A DNA stretch of 57,350 nt. Origin: Chloroflexota bacterium. Its GTDB lineage: Bacteria > Chloroflexota > Chloroflexia > Chloroflexales > Roseiflexaceae. The stretch lies in assembly GCA_013388755.1 (NCBI GenBank), contig JACAEQ010000091.1, forward strand, positions 1 to 57,350. Direction: 5' to 3'. The position numbers and the translations under genes are program-made. The notes under the pieces are model-generated. The model made no database searches. It was given only the letters and a program-made list of their open reading frames with translations, and had not been told where the DNA came from. Positions 25,503 through 33,369 of the stretch are shown here, one piece after another (positions within the stretch are counted from its first letter, which is position 1; each line of letters opens with the position of its first letter).

Positions 25503-26848
25503 AGATGTTCGCGCAACACCACACCGCCGCCGCGCATGCGCAGCTCGGCGGCGTAGCGATCGATCTCGCTGGCGACGCGACGCCCCAGTTCGACCGCATA
25601 GTTTGTGCCGCGATCCCATGGATAGACCTGGCTCATACTTGCCCAGTATAACCCGCGCAACGGCGTCGCCAGCGGCGGAATGTTGCGCCCGTGGTTGACC
25701 GGCACGATCGGCTGGGCATAGGGCTCGCGGTGGAGCCAGTATGCCCGCACCCACGACGGCTCGAAGTGCGGGTTGACGCGTGCCAGCGCTGGCAGAAAGC
25801 GCTGGAGGAGTTCATCAGGGGTCAGGCGAAAGTACTCGTGGTCGGGGTCGAGGTAGTCGCCACAGTAGATCAGGTGGTCACCGCCATAGTGTGCCGCCTC
25901 GATGAAGTTGGTATGCTCGACCAGCGCCAGAAAGGGAAACTCGCGCTTGGGCGGCATGAGCCAGTAGGTACCGTCGGTGAGCAATCGCTGCCTGAGGGCA
26001 ATGGTCATCACGACTGCGCCCATGGAACGGAGCCGGCGCAGGTGGCCCAGGTAATCATTCGGCAGGTGCGGTGCCAGGCGGGCCAGTAATCCGGGCGATC
26101 CGGTAACGATCACCGCATCCACATCTTCGGCTGCGCCGGCTCGCTCACCGCCGGCCATGATCTGCCAGACATCGTTTGCAAGCGCGTTCAATGCCGCCAC
26201 CGGTGCAGCGGTATACACAACCGCACCAAGCCGGCGCACGCGTTCGAGCAGCGCATCGCAGAACGCCTGAAAGCCGCCGACGAAATAGCCGAGGCGAAAG
26301 CTGCGCGCTTTCAGACGCGCCCACAGCCATGCCATATTGACCTCATCGGCGTGCGGGCCGAACTTACCTTCGAGCAGCGGGCGCCAGATTTCGCGGTAAA
26401 TATGCGGCCCACCCCAGCGCGACGTCCATTCAGCCGCCGTCACCCGTTCAAGCGCCTGCCAGTTATTCGTCGCATACTTCAGATACGCCGCCAGCAGACC
26501 GAACCGGAGCCGATCGACGAACGGCACCGCCGGAAAGCGCAGGATCGGCAGGACCCCGTCGAGGGCATAGGCACGACCATTCCACCACTGAGCCGTGATC
26601 GGGCGGCGGAAGAACAACCTGTCACTGAAGCCAATCTCGCGGACCAGCACCTTCATGGCGGTATCGGTTTCGAACAGGTGGTGGTAGAAACGCTCGAGTG
26701 GCCAGTCCCAGTGTTGATCGCGAAACCCTGATGCCAGGCCGCCAGCGACCGGCGCAGCCTCGTACACTGTAACAGCGTGGCCGGTGCGCGCCAGGTCGTA
26801 GGCGGCCGTCAACCCGGCAACGCCCGCGCCAATGATTGCAACCTTCAT
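25499..26848 (-). CDS. FAD-dependent oxidoreductase, amine oxidase/protoporphyrinogen oxidase-like
   Basis: A 449-residue flavoprotein. The N-terminus has the FAD-binding beta-alpha-beta motif IIGAGVAGLTAAYDLA, an acidic residue ending the second strand (VYEAAPVAGGLAS), and a C-terminal flavin loop near LRGLYWASMSQVYPWDRG. Members of this family act as dehydrogenases, desaturases or mutases on lipids and sugars. It overlaps both neighbours by ATGA, with the flippase-like protein before and a small membrane protein after, which suggests modification of a membrane lipid or lipid-linked glycan. ATG at 26848; the longer frame to 26884 runs into the upstream gene. Confidence 0.82.
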   Translation of the reverse strand: MKVAIIGAGVAGLTAAYDLARTGHAVTVYEAAPVAGGLASGFRDQHWDWPLERFYHHLFETDTAMKVLVREIGFSDRLFFRRPITAQWWNGRAYALDGVLPILRFPAVPFVDRLRFGLLAAYLKYATNNWQALERVTAAEWTSRWGGPHIYREIWRPLLEGKFGPHADEVNMAWLWARLKARSFRLGYFVGGFQAFCDALLERVRRLGAVVYTAAPVAALNALANDVWQIMAGGERAGAAEDVDAVIVTGSPGLLARLAPHLPNDYLGHLRRLRSMGAVVMTIALRQRLLTDGTYWLMPPKREFPFLALVEHTNFIEAAHYGGDHLIYCGDYLDPDHEYFRLTPDELLQRFLPALARVNPHFEPSWVRAYWLHREPYAQPIVPVNHGRNIPPLATPLRGLYWASMSQVYPWDRGTNYAVELGRRVASEIDRYAAELRMRGGGVVLREHL

Positions 26849-27834
26849 TGCACCGCCTCCGTCGCCTGGCCGAAATCGCGCCATCCCATGTGCTCACTGA
26901 GCATATACCAGGCACCAAGGGCAGTAATCGGTAACCAGAGCGCCACGTGCAGCACCACGGTATAGCCGGTGGCGACGGCCTGATCGATACCGAATGCCAT
27001 CAATACGGCAATACCGGGGACATGGAAGGTACCGATGTACCCGGGAGTTGACGGCAGGGTGGTAAACAGGTTGACAACGGCCGTCATCAACATCAGCACC
27101 AGAAACGATGTTTCGAACGGGAACGCGTGCATCACGAACCAGTACTTACCCGTCTCGGTCAGCCAGATAAGGGTTGACGAAAGGAAGATCAGCGCCAGTT
27201 CGCGCGGGCTGCGGAGCGACTGGAGGCCCTCAACGAAGCGGTCGAACAACCCGTGAACGGAAGGCCGGAAACGCACCGGTACGAGTCGCCCGACGAGCCA
27301 GGTGTAAGCGCGGCTCATCCGTGCGGGGCGGGCAGCGATAGCGAGGAACAGTGCCGTTGCCGCCAGAAACAGCGCGCTCAGAACCGTAATCAACGACGCA
27401 TACACCGGCGGCAACGGCGCAAACGGCAGCGTCACAAACACAAAGAGCAGCATCACCAGGCCATCGAACAGGCGCTCAAGCACAACCGTCGCCAGGGAGG
27501 CAGTAATCGGCACATGCTCCTTGCGTTTGAGCACATACGAGCGCAGCACCTCGCCAGCGCGTGCCGGATAGACATTATTCCCCATGTAGCCTATCACAAC
27601 GATCGGGAACAGGCGTGAGAGCGGGACAGCGGCCAGGTGGCGCAGCATATAGTGCCAGCGCCAGGTGCGCGCCCAGACGGCGAGGAAATAGACCCCAATG
27701 CCCGGCACGAGCCACCAGTAGTTAGCCTCGCGCACGACCATCCAGAACGTGTGGAAGTCGAGGCCACGCAGTGCGATCCAGAGACATACGGCGCTGACGA
27801 CGACACCCAGCCACAACTTCCAGTTGCGTACCAA
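26845..27834 (-). CDS. Flippase-like membrane protein (LPG synthase TM domain/UPF0104)
   Basis: A 329-residue protein with about eight membrane helices. Motifs such as GYMGNNVYPARAGEVLRSYVL and TLPSTPGYIGTFHVPG are typical of the lysylphosphatidylglycerol-synthase transmembrane family and AglD-like proteins. It lacks the soluble aminoacyl-transfer domain. The TTG at 27834 is chosen because AAGGAG (27843-27848) is 8 nt upstream; the ORF beyond it overlaps the promoter. First gene of a three-gene operon with ATGA junctions. The likely role is lipid or glycolipid translocation. Confidence 0.82.
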   Translation of the reverse strand: MVRNWKLWLGVVVSAVCLWIALRGLDFHTFWMVVREANYWWLVPGIGVYFLAVWARTWRWHYMLRHLAAVPLSRLFPIVVIGYMGNNVYPARAGEVLRSYVLKRKEHVPITASLATVVLERLFDGLVMLLFVFVTLPFAPLPPVYASLITVLSALFLAATALFLAIAARPARMSRAYTWLVGRLVPVRFRPSVHGLFDRFVEGLQSLRSPRELALIFLSSTLIWLTETGKYWFVMHAFPFETSFLVLMLMTAVVNLFTTLPSTPGYIGTFHVPGIAVLMAFGIDQAVATGYTVVLHVALWLPITALGAWYMLSEHMGWRDFGQATEAVQ

Positions 27835-27923
27835 CAGTGTTTCTCCTTGGGGGACGCAGGCCCCGGCCCGCGCACTGGTGACCGATCGACATTCGTGGCG
27901 CGCTGTTGCTGCACCGAAGAGGT

Positions 27924-27952
27924 ATGATACCCGCCGCTGCATTCCCTGTCAA
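27924..27952 (-). promoter_or_regulatory. Promoter of the flippase-FAD operon
   Basis: On the minus strand a consensus TTGACA (27947-27952), 17-nt spacer and TATCAT (27924-27929). It gives a leader of about 85 nt. Confidence 0.65.
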
Positions 27953-28238
27953 CGAGAGTGAAGCGAGACGCTGGTACCGCTCTGTGACGGCGCCCGGGTT
28001 TCCCTGGAATACAACTTCCCGGCAGTTCGCACGTTGCTGGCTCCGCCGCTATGATCATGCCGTCATGCCATCACCGGCCGGTTCATACCCTTTCACAAAC
28101 GTCCGGGAGGCGCGAACCAGAACTTCTTGCACACATGCAGGAAGCTGTACTAGCATGGGAACCGGTGTATCACGCTGATCTTTGCACCGTCCGGCATGAT
28201 CCCGTAACCAGACGGGCGGTCAGGCGGTTATGTGGAGA

Positions 28239-28260
28239 GGATGTGAAACGGATCACATCC
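28239..28260. promoter_or_regulatory. CRP/FNR-type binding site
   Basis: GGATGTGA-N6-TCACATCC is a perfect 8-bp inverted repeat that matches the TGTGA-N6-TCACA consensus of CRP-family regulators. It ends 17 nt before the ATG at 28278, so a bound regulator would probably repress that gene, or activate from a start site inside the coding region. No crp gene lies in the window. Confidence 0.55.
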
Positions 28261-28277
28261 GGCCACGTCGAAATGTC

Positions 28278-28475
28278 ATGGCACTGACAACACTGCTTGG
28301 AGTTATCGTCTGCCTGATCATCGCGATCATCGTTATCGGAGCGACCGGCTTTGTTGTTGCACTCAAACTCGGCATCATTGTTCGAGAAGCCACGAAGCCG
28401 GGCCACCTTGACTCTGGCAACTACACGCTCGACCAGGGGCATGAAGTTCGCCCCGAGGAGGAGCGTCGCGAATAG
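28278..28475 (+). CDS. Small single-span membrane protein
   Basis: A 65-residue protein with a long hydrophobic helix (about 4-30) and a polar C-terminal tail rich in Glu and Arg. No Shine-Dalgarno is visible before the ATG at 28278. It follows the CRP-like palindrome directly, and the next small membrane gene starts 8 nt after its stop. I do not recognise the family. Confidence 0.55.
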   Translation: MALTTLLGVIVCLIIAIIVIGATGFVVALKLGIIVREATKPGHLDSGNYTLDQGHEVRPEEERRE

Positions 28476-28483
28476 ACGATCGG

Positions 28484-28870
28484 GTGGGCGCAGCCGCACT
28501 GCCGGCGGAAACAACGCGTATGCGTAGCGTCCTGAGAGAGGCGGTCATTATCGGTGTCGGCATTGCCGTCGCCGTACTATTGATTCACAGATCGCTCAGC
28601 GACGTGTCGCCCCGGCTCGAACTTGCTGCACTCTTTGCGGCCGGCATCGCGCTTGGCGCGATCCAGCCCATACTGTCGCGGCGACGGACGCTGCGTCGCC
28701 GTCGCGCCAGGCCCCAGCCGCTGCTGCCGCCAGAGCCGGTGCAGGCGCACCCGGCCTGGACCGGGTTGCACCCACCGGCGTCACGCCCCGATGCAAATCT
28801 CAACGCTGCAGCGCCCGATGAGTCACCCATCTCCGAGCCTGCTGCAACCGAGCGCGATACGACAGGCTAG
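28484..28870 (+). CDS. Small two-span membrane protein with proline-rich tail
   Basis: A 128-residue protein if GTG 28484 is used, or 116 residues from the ATG at 28520; no strong ribosome binding site marks either. Two membrane helices (about 20-35 and 46-62) are followed by an Arg cluster and a Pro/Ala-rich cytosolic tail. It probably forms a unit with the preceding small membrane gene. Function unknown. Confidence 0.55.
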   Translation: MGAAALPAETTRMRSVLREAVIIGVGIAVAVLLIHRSLSDVSPRLELAALFAAGIALGAIQPILSRRRTLRRRRARPQPLLPPEPVQAHPAWTGLHPPASRPDANLNAAAPDESPISEPAATERDTTG

Positions 28871-28873
28871 GTG

Positions 28874-29030
28874 CCTATCCGGATAACGCTACGCCGCCTG
28901 TCATTGCGCGGAGCGCGAGCGACAGCCTGCAGCGAGCGCAGCGTGGCTGAAGCAATCTCCGCTCGCGCCGCTCGATTGCTTCGCCTGGCTCGCAATGATA
29001 TCCAACCATCCGTTCCGTTATTCGGATAGG
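28874..29030. repeat. MITE-like palindromic element, copy A
   Basis: CCTATCCGGATAACG (28874-28888) and CGTTATTCGGATAGG (29016-29030) are terminal inverted repeats with one mismatch in 15. Inside, a TCATTGCGCGG...GAAGCAATC arm and a GATTGCTTCG...CTCGCAATGA arm form a second inverted pair. A related diverged copy lies at 32472-32589 and a half copy at 56831-56857. It is non-coding. Confidence 0.65.
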
Positions 29031-29147
29031 TTCTCATTCCCTGATTGCGCCTGTGCCATCGTATCGACCAGGCGTCTCCGATTGGTCATCACAGTGATCA
29101 TACGGGATCGGTTGATTGACTCATTGCGTATACGGCGCTACTCGCAT

Positions 29148-29174
29148 TTGAGACGCGCCCGCCTGTGCTATAAT
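29148..29174 (+). promoter_or_regulatory. Promoter of the uracil-DNA glycosylase gene
   Basis: TTGAGA (29148-29153) and a perfect TATAAT (29169-29174) with extended TGC, 15 nt apart. The start site near 29181 leaves a leader of about 100 nt that contains the repeat at 29190-29268. A weaker TATAAC at 29267-29272 could instead produce a nearly leaderless mRNA. Confidence 0.55.
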
Positions 29175-29189
29175 GGGATATGATGACAA

Positions 29190-29268
29190 CATCCTGAGAA
29201 GCCGTGCAGCGGCGTAGCGAAGGGTGCAGCCCATCGCCACCGATCATTGTTCTGAATGCAACCGGGTA
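29190..29268 (+). repeat. Dispersed repeat CATCCTGAG...CGAAGGGTGCA, copy 1
   Basis: The segment from CATCCTGAG through GCAGCGGCGTAGCGAAGGGTG to ATGCAACCGGGTAT is repeated at 56044-56127 with a few changes. It is non-coding and lies in the leader of the glycosylase gene. Confidence 0.6.
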
Positions 29269-29284
29269 TAACTCGTGTACCATT

Positions 29285-29959
29285 ATGACAGGAAGTGCGC
29301 AGTATTCCAGGGTGGCGCTATTGAACGTAGCCGATATTCTTCAACAAATCGCCAGTGACGTACGCGCGTGTACGGCGTGTAAATTGCATCAGGCCGCCAT
29401 GAAGGCCGTTCCGGGTGAAGGGCCGCCTGATGCCAGGATCATGTTCATTGGCGAGGCGCCCGGCTTCAACGAAGATCGGCAGGGCCGCCCGTTTGTCGGC
29501 GCCGCCGGGCAGTTTCTCGAGGAATTGCTTGGTCTTGCCGGGTTGCGCCGCGCCGATGTCTTTATCGCGAATGTCGTGAAGCACCGGCCGCCGAACAATC
29601 GTGATCCCGAGCCGGATGAAATTGCCGCGTGCAGCCAGTTCCTTGAACGGCAGATCGCAGCGATCAATCCGCCGGTGATCGTGACGCTTGGCCGCTACTC
29701 GATGGCCCGCTGGTTTCCGGGCGAGAAGATCTCACGCATCCATGGCCAGCCGCGCTGGATTGGTGAGCGGATGATTGTTCCGATGATGCACCCGGCTGCG
29801 GCGCTGCATCAGCCGCAGTACCGCACGCTGATCGAGGCCGATTTCCGTCGCCTGCCCGAGTTCGTCGCTCAGGCCGAGGCCCGGATCGCACAGCGCAGCG
29901 CCACCGCTGCGCCCGATAAACCCGATGAGCCCGAGGTTCAGCAATTGTCGCTCTTCTGA
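29285..29959 (+). CDS. Family 4-type uracil-DNA glycosylase
   Basis: A 224-residue DNA repair enzyme that removes uracil from DNA. It has the family 4 motifs GEAPGFNEDRQGRPFVG (57-73), NVVKHRPPNNRDP and the C-terminal HPAA. Iron-sulfur ligands C29, C32 and C116 are present, but the usual cysteine of VKCRPP is a histidine (H100). The ATG at 29285 is preferred, because the frame further upstream to 29204 is the dispersed repeat. A GTG at 29312 is possible. The C-terminal QQLSLF could be a sliding-clamp-binding peptide. Confidence 0.85.
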   Translation: MTGSAQYSRVALLNVADILQQIASDVRACTACKLHQAAMKAVPGEGPPDARIMFIGEAPGFNEDRQGRPFVGAAGQFLEELLGLAGLRRADVFIANVVKHRPPNNRDPEPDEIAACSQFLERQIAAINPPVIVTLGRYSMARWFPGEKISRIHGQPRWIGERMIVPMMHPAAALHQPQYRTLIEADFRRLPEFVAQAEARIAQRSATAAPDKPDEPEVQQLSLF

Positions 29960-29989
29960 TGCGTCGGGTGAGCACTATTCAATCAGCTT

Positions 29990-30565
29990 ATGAAAACGTA
30001 TCGGCTTTCATCCGCCGGGCGGCGCACCGCAGTGATTCTCCTGATAGGCGCGCTCATTATCTGGGTATTTGCCCTGTGGAACTTCCGCAATACGATTGCG
30101 ACCAGTAGCGATCCGAACGCGGGTTTGCTCGATGCGCTGCGTGCGAATCTTGATCGCGGCCTGTCCATCGGCCAGGTCATTCCGGCACTGCTGATGCTGG
30201 TCCTGATCATCGCGACGCCACTGGTTGTGTGGAACATCCTTGAGGAATGGGGCGCCAGTTATACGCCGACCGACGATGGACTCCGGTTCACATCCCTTGG
30301 CATCACGCTGACGTATCCATGGAATGGAATTATCGGCATTCGCCGGCTCGACGACGATACTGATGAACCGCTGGACGAAGTGCTGCTGGACGCCGACCAC
30401 ACGACGCAGATCAAGAACCCGTTGCTCCGCTGGCTCCATGGCCAGGCCTATGGCCGCCGTCGCCTGCCGCTCTATGCCGGCCTGGAAGATCGCGACGCGC
30501 TTCTGGAGGAAATTCGCCTTCGCAGCGGTTTGCATGACATCGAGCCAACCGCATCACAACAGTGA
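29990..30565 (+). CDS. Membrane protein with PH-like domain
   Basis: A 191-residue protein. Two membrane helices (about 12-32 and 60-82) precede a soluble beta-rich domain (about 90-175) whose pattern (LRFTSLGITLTYPWNGIIGIRRLD) resembles bacterial PH-like domains. It begins 30 nt after the glycosylase gene and may be in the same transcript; RNase J follows. Function unknown. Confidence 0.65.
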   Translation: MKTYRLSSAGRRTAVILLIGALIIWVFALWNFRNTIATSSDPNAGLLDALRANLDRGLSIGQVIPALLMLVLIIATPLVVWNILEEWGASYTPTDDGLRFTSLGITLTYPWNGIIGIRRLDDDTDEPLDEVLLDADHTTQIKNPLLRWLHGQAYGRRRLPLYAGLEDRDALLEEIRLRSGLHDIEPTASQQ

Positions 30566-30731
30566 TCCAGGCCGTGCATGAGGCGCGGTCTGACCGATAT
30601 CCGATTGTATGTTGGCCGCCAACCCGCGGCCCGTGAGGAAAGGAGCGAAGTACGAGCCGGCCGGGCCCGTTGTGGCGCGAGGTGAAACGTGCACCGGCCC
30701 GATGTTCCGGCTGCCGGCTTCACATGGATCT

Positions 30732-32417
30732 ATGGCAAAAAACAGAATACGCGCGATCCCTCTTGGCGGCGCCGGTGAAGTCGGGCGCAACATGTGGGTG
30801 CTGGAGCAGAATGACGAGATTCTGTTGCTCGACTGCGGCGTGATGTTCCCCGAAGCCGACATGCTCGGTGTTGATCTGGTGCTTCCCGATATCACCTACC
30901 TGCGTGAACAAAAGGACAAGATCAAGGCCATCATTCTGACCCATGGTCACGAGGATCATATCGGCGCCGTGCCGTATGTTCTGCCAGAACTTGACTTTCC
31001 GCCGGTGTATGGCACGCCGTTAACACTGGGCATCCTCACCGGCAAACTGAAAGAACATCGCTTACTTGACCGTGCGAATCTTGTGCGCTTCCAGGCCGGT
31101 GACAAACTGACCATCGGCTCCTTTACGGTCGAACCATTCCATGTTGCTCACTCGATCCCCGATACTGTGGGCCTGGCGATCGACACGCCCGTCGGCCTGG
31201 CGATCTATCTGACCGACTGGAAGTTCGATCATACGCCGGTGGATGGCCGGCCGACCGATCTGGTCAAGCTGTCGGAATTGGGCCAGCGATCACCGTTACT
31301 CCTGATCACCGACTGCGTGCGGGTCGAGTCGAAGGGGTATACGCCGAGCGAACAGGCCGTCGGCGAAGCGTTCGACTCAATATTTGCCACAGCGCCCGGC
31401 CGTATCATCATTGCAACATTCGCATCGAATATTTCGCGCGTGCAGCAGGTGATCGACTCGGCCGAAGCATATGGGCGCAAGGTCGTCGTCGCCGGGCGCA
31501 GTATGGAAAACAACAGCCGCATCGCCCTCGACCTCGGGTACCTGCGCGCCCAGCAGGGGACGCTGATCCGCCCGCAGGAAGCGGCCGGCCTGGCTGATGA
31601 CCAGGTTGCGGTCATCTGTACCGGTAGCCAGGGCGAACCGATGTCTGCGCTGGCTCGCATGGCAAACCGTGATTATCCGCACGTCAAGATCAAGGAGGGG
31701 GATACGGTCGTTGTATCGGCGACGCCGATCCCTGGCAACGAAGTGTCGGTCAACCGGGTGATCAACAACCTCTTCCGCCTTGGCGCCGATGTCATCTACG
31801 GCGGCGGGCCGGCAGGAGCCGCCGTTCATGTCTCCGGCCACGCGGCGCAGGAAGAACTCAAAATGGTGCTCGCTATTCTGCGCCCGGAATTTGTGGTGCC
31901 GTTCCATGGCGACTACCGCCACATGATGCTGTACCGCAAACTGGCGCTCGGTATGGGCGGGATGTTCGCCGAAACGAATGTGATCATTCCTGAGAATGGC
32001 GCCGTCATGGAGTTTAGCCGCAACTATGTGAAAACCACCGGCAAGGCACCCGTCGGCTACGTGTATGTGGACGGAACGACCGTGGGCGATGTCGGCCACG
32101 TGGTCGTGCGTGACCGGCAACTCCTGGCGCGCGATGGCATTTTGATGGTTGTCGTGAGCATCGACCGGACGACCGGCGAACTTGTTGCCGGCCCTGATGT
32201 GGTCTCACGCGGTTTTGTCTACATGCGCCAATCGGACGACTTGATCGAGTCGACAAAGGGGATCGTGCGCGATGCGTTGCTGAAACGCAACGGCGGCGGC
32301 AGAACCGAAACGGATAGCGCCTTTGTCAATCGCAAGATCAAAGATGTCGTCAGTGAATATCTCTACGGCCAGACCCGCCGCCGCCCGATGGTGTTGCCGG
32401 TGGTTATGGAAGTCTAA
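30732..32417 (+). CDS. rnj: Ribonuclease J
   Basis: A 561-residue metallo-beta-lactamase/beta-CASP nuclease with 5'-to-3' exo- and endonuclease activity in mRNA decay and rRNA maturation. The zinc motif HGHEDH (71-76) is intact, as are FHVAHSIPD, the beta-CASP segment IATFASNISRVQQ and VPFHGDYRHM. Length matches the family. ATG 30732 starts the conserved core (MAKNRIRAIPLGG); the frame opens to 30609 and also has an ATG at 30702, but neither has better support. Its presence with PNPase at 51.7 kb shows an RNase J-based decay system. Confidence 0.95.
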   Translation: MAKNRIRAIPLGGAGEVGRNMWVLEQNDEILLLDCGVMFPEADMLGVDLVLPDITYLREQKDKIKAIILTHGHEDHIGAVPYVLPELDFPPVYGTPLTLGILTGKLKEHRLLDRANLVRFQAGDKLTIGSFTVEPFHVAHSIPDTVGLAIDTPVGLAIYLTDWKFDHTPVDGRPTDLVKLSELGQRSPLLLITDCVRVESKGYTPSEQAVGEAFDSIFATAPGRIIIATFASNISRVQQVIDSAEAYGRKVVVAGRSMENNSRIALDLGYLRAQQGTLIRPQEAAGLADDQVAVICTGSQGEPMSALARMANRDYPHVKIKEGDTVVVSATPIPGNEVSVNRVINNLFRLGADVIYGGGPAGAAVHVSGHAAQEELKMVLAILRPEFVVPFHGDYRHMMLYRKLALGMGGMFAETNVIIPENGAVMEFSRNYVKTTGKAPVGYVYVDGTTVGDVGHVVVRDRQLLARDGILMVVVSIDRTTGELVAGPDVVSRGFVYMRQSDDLIESTKGIVRDALLKRNGGGRTETDSAFVNRKIKDVVSEYLYGQTRRRPMVLPVVMEV

Positions 32418-32471
32418 ATGCTTCCAGAGTGATTCTGCGGCATGACGGCACGCATGTGCGGGCGCATAAAC

Positions 32472-32589
32472 GAACGGATGCGGTCAGTGCGCGGAGCGAC
32501 AACGACCACGTGCAGCGAACGACGCGTGGCTGACGCACGCCCCGCTCGATGGCGTCGCGTCGCGCGCACTGCCATCCAGCCATCCGTTC
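32472..32589. repeat. Palindromic element, copy B
   Basis: Perfect 9-bp inverted ends GAACGGATG (32472-32480) and CATCCGTTC (32581-32589) enclose a sequence clearly related to copy A at 28874-29030, including GTCAGTGCGCGGAGCGA, the CAGCG...GCGTGGCTGA block and CATCCAGCCATCCGTT. It fills most of the 269-nt gap between RNase J and RimI. Confidence 0.6.
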
Positions 32590-32686
32590 TGCCGATCGGC
32601 ACGCAGTGCGATTGCAGGTTCCGGCATCTGGACGCGGCCGGTGTCGCGCTGATGCTGGAACAGGACGTCTGGAACTGCGCCGGCAG

Positions 32687-33349
32687 TTACGCAGGAGGCG
32701 TGGCATTTCGCGTTGCTGCAGGTTCGCCCGCCTCTTCGCGCAAGCGTGCAAACAGCCGCTCACGTAACTGGCGTAACTGCTCCTGATATGCCGGGTTGCG
32801 GATCGGATCGGTCCACATGATCAGGGCATCTTCGCCATTGTCGGTATAATAGCGCGGGCGCGTCCCGGCCGGGCGAAAGCCATACTTCAGATAGAGTTGC
32901 TGAGCGACGACATTGCTGACGCGCACCTCCAGCGTCAACACATCGGCGTGCATGTCTATAGCCTGGTCGATCAGGCCATTGAGCAACAGCTCACCAATAC
33001 CACGCCCGCGGTAGTCGGGGGCGACGGCAATGGTTGTGATGTGCCCTTCGTCAACACTCAACCAGACGCCGCCGTAGCCGACGATCGGGTAGGTGCTGGA
33101 AGGAGGGGTGGTATGGCCAAAGAGCGCAGGGATCAGAGCAGCGAAGATGCTGCGGCGGGGGGCAGGTCGTTCATAGCGCGGCGGCGGCAGCGTGGGAGAT
33201 GCGCGTGCCACGATATAGCGGCTCATTGCCGGGTTGCGCAGTTCATGGCGATAGGTATTGGCCGACCAGGGCGTACTGAAGCTGGCGCGCTCGATCACCT
33301 GCACCTGCTCGATATCAGCCTCGGTCATTCGCTCAACGAAGTAGTACAC
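32687..33349 (-). CDS. rimI: Ribosomal protein S18-alanine N-acetyltransferase-like (RimI)
   Basis: A 220-residue GNAT acetyltransferase. The acetyl-CoA loop YRGRGIG, ITTIAVAPD strand and YLKYGFRPAGTRPRYY end are those of RimI. It differs by a basic, proline-rich insertion of about 30 residues (about 50-85) and a C-terminal extension. GTG start at 33349; an ATG at 33328 is possible. It is followed by the 118-bp palindromic element and lies downstream of the lipoprotein gene on the same strand, so it may be co-transcribed from the consensus promoter at 34349-34377. The true acceptor could be another protein. Confidence 0.8.
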   Translation of the reverse strand: MYYFVERMTEADIEQVQVIERASFSTPWSANTYRHELRNPAMSRYIVARASPTLPPPRYERPAPRRSIFAALIPALFGHTTPPSSTYPIVGYGGVWLSVDEGHITTIAVAPDYRGRGIGELLLNGLIDQAIDMHADVLTLEVRVSNVVAQQLYLKYGFRPAGTRPRYYTDNGEDALIMWTDPIRNPAYQEQLRQLRERLFARLREEAGEPAATRNATPPA

Positions 33350-33369
33350 CGTGGCGCTCAGTACTCGCG

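Larger units (their letters stand above)
27835..28277. other. Divergent intergenic region
   Basis: It holds the flippase operon promoter on the minus strand and a CRP-like palindrome near the plus-strand gene. No gene is seen; short ORFs across 27906-28287 lack ribosome binding sites. Confidence 0.5.

Noticed and set aside
29204-29284. N-terminal extension of the uracil-DNA glycosylase
   Set aside because: It is encoded by the dispersed repeat that also occurs at 56044-56127, so it is not part of the protein.
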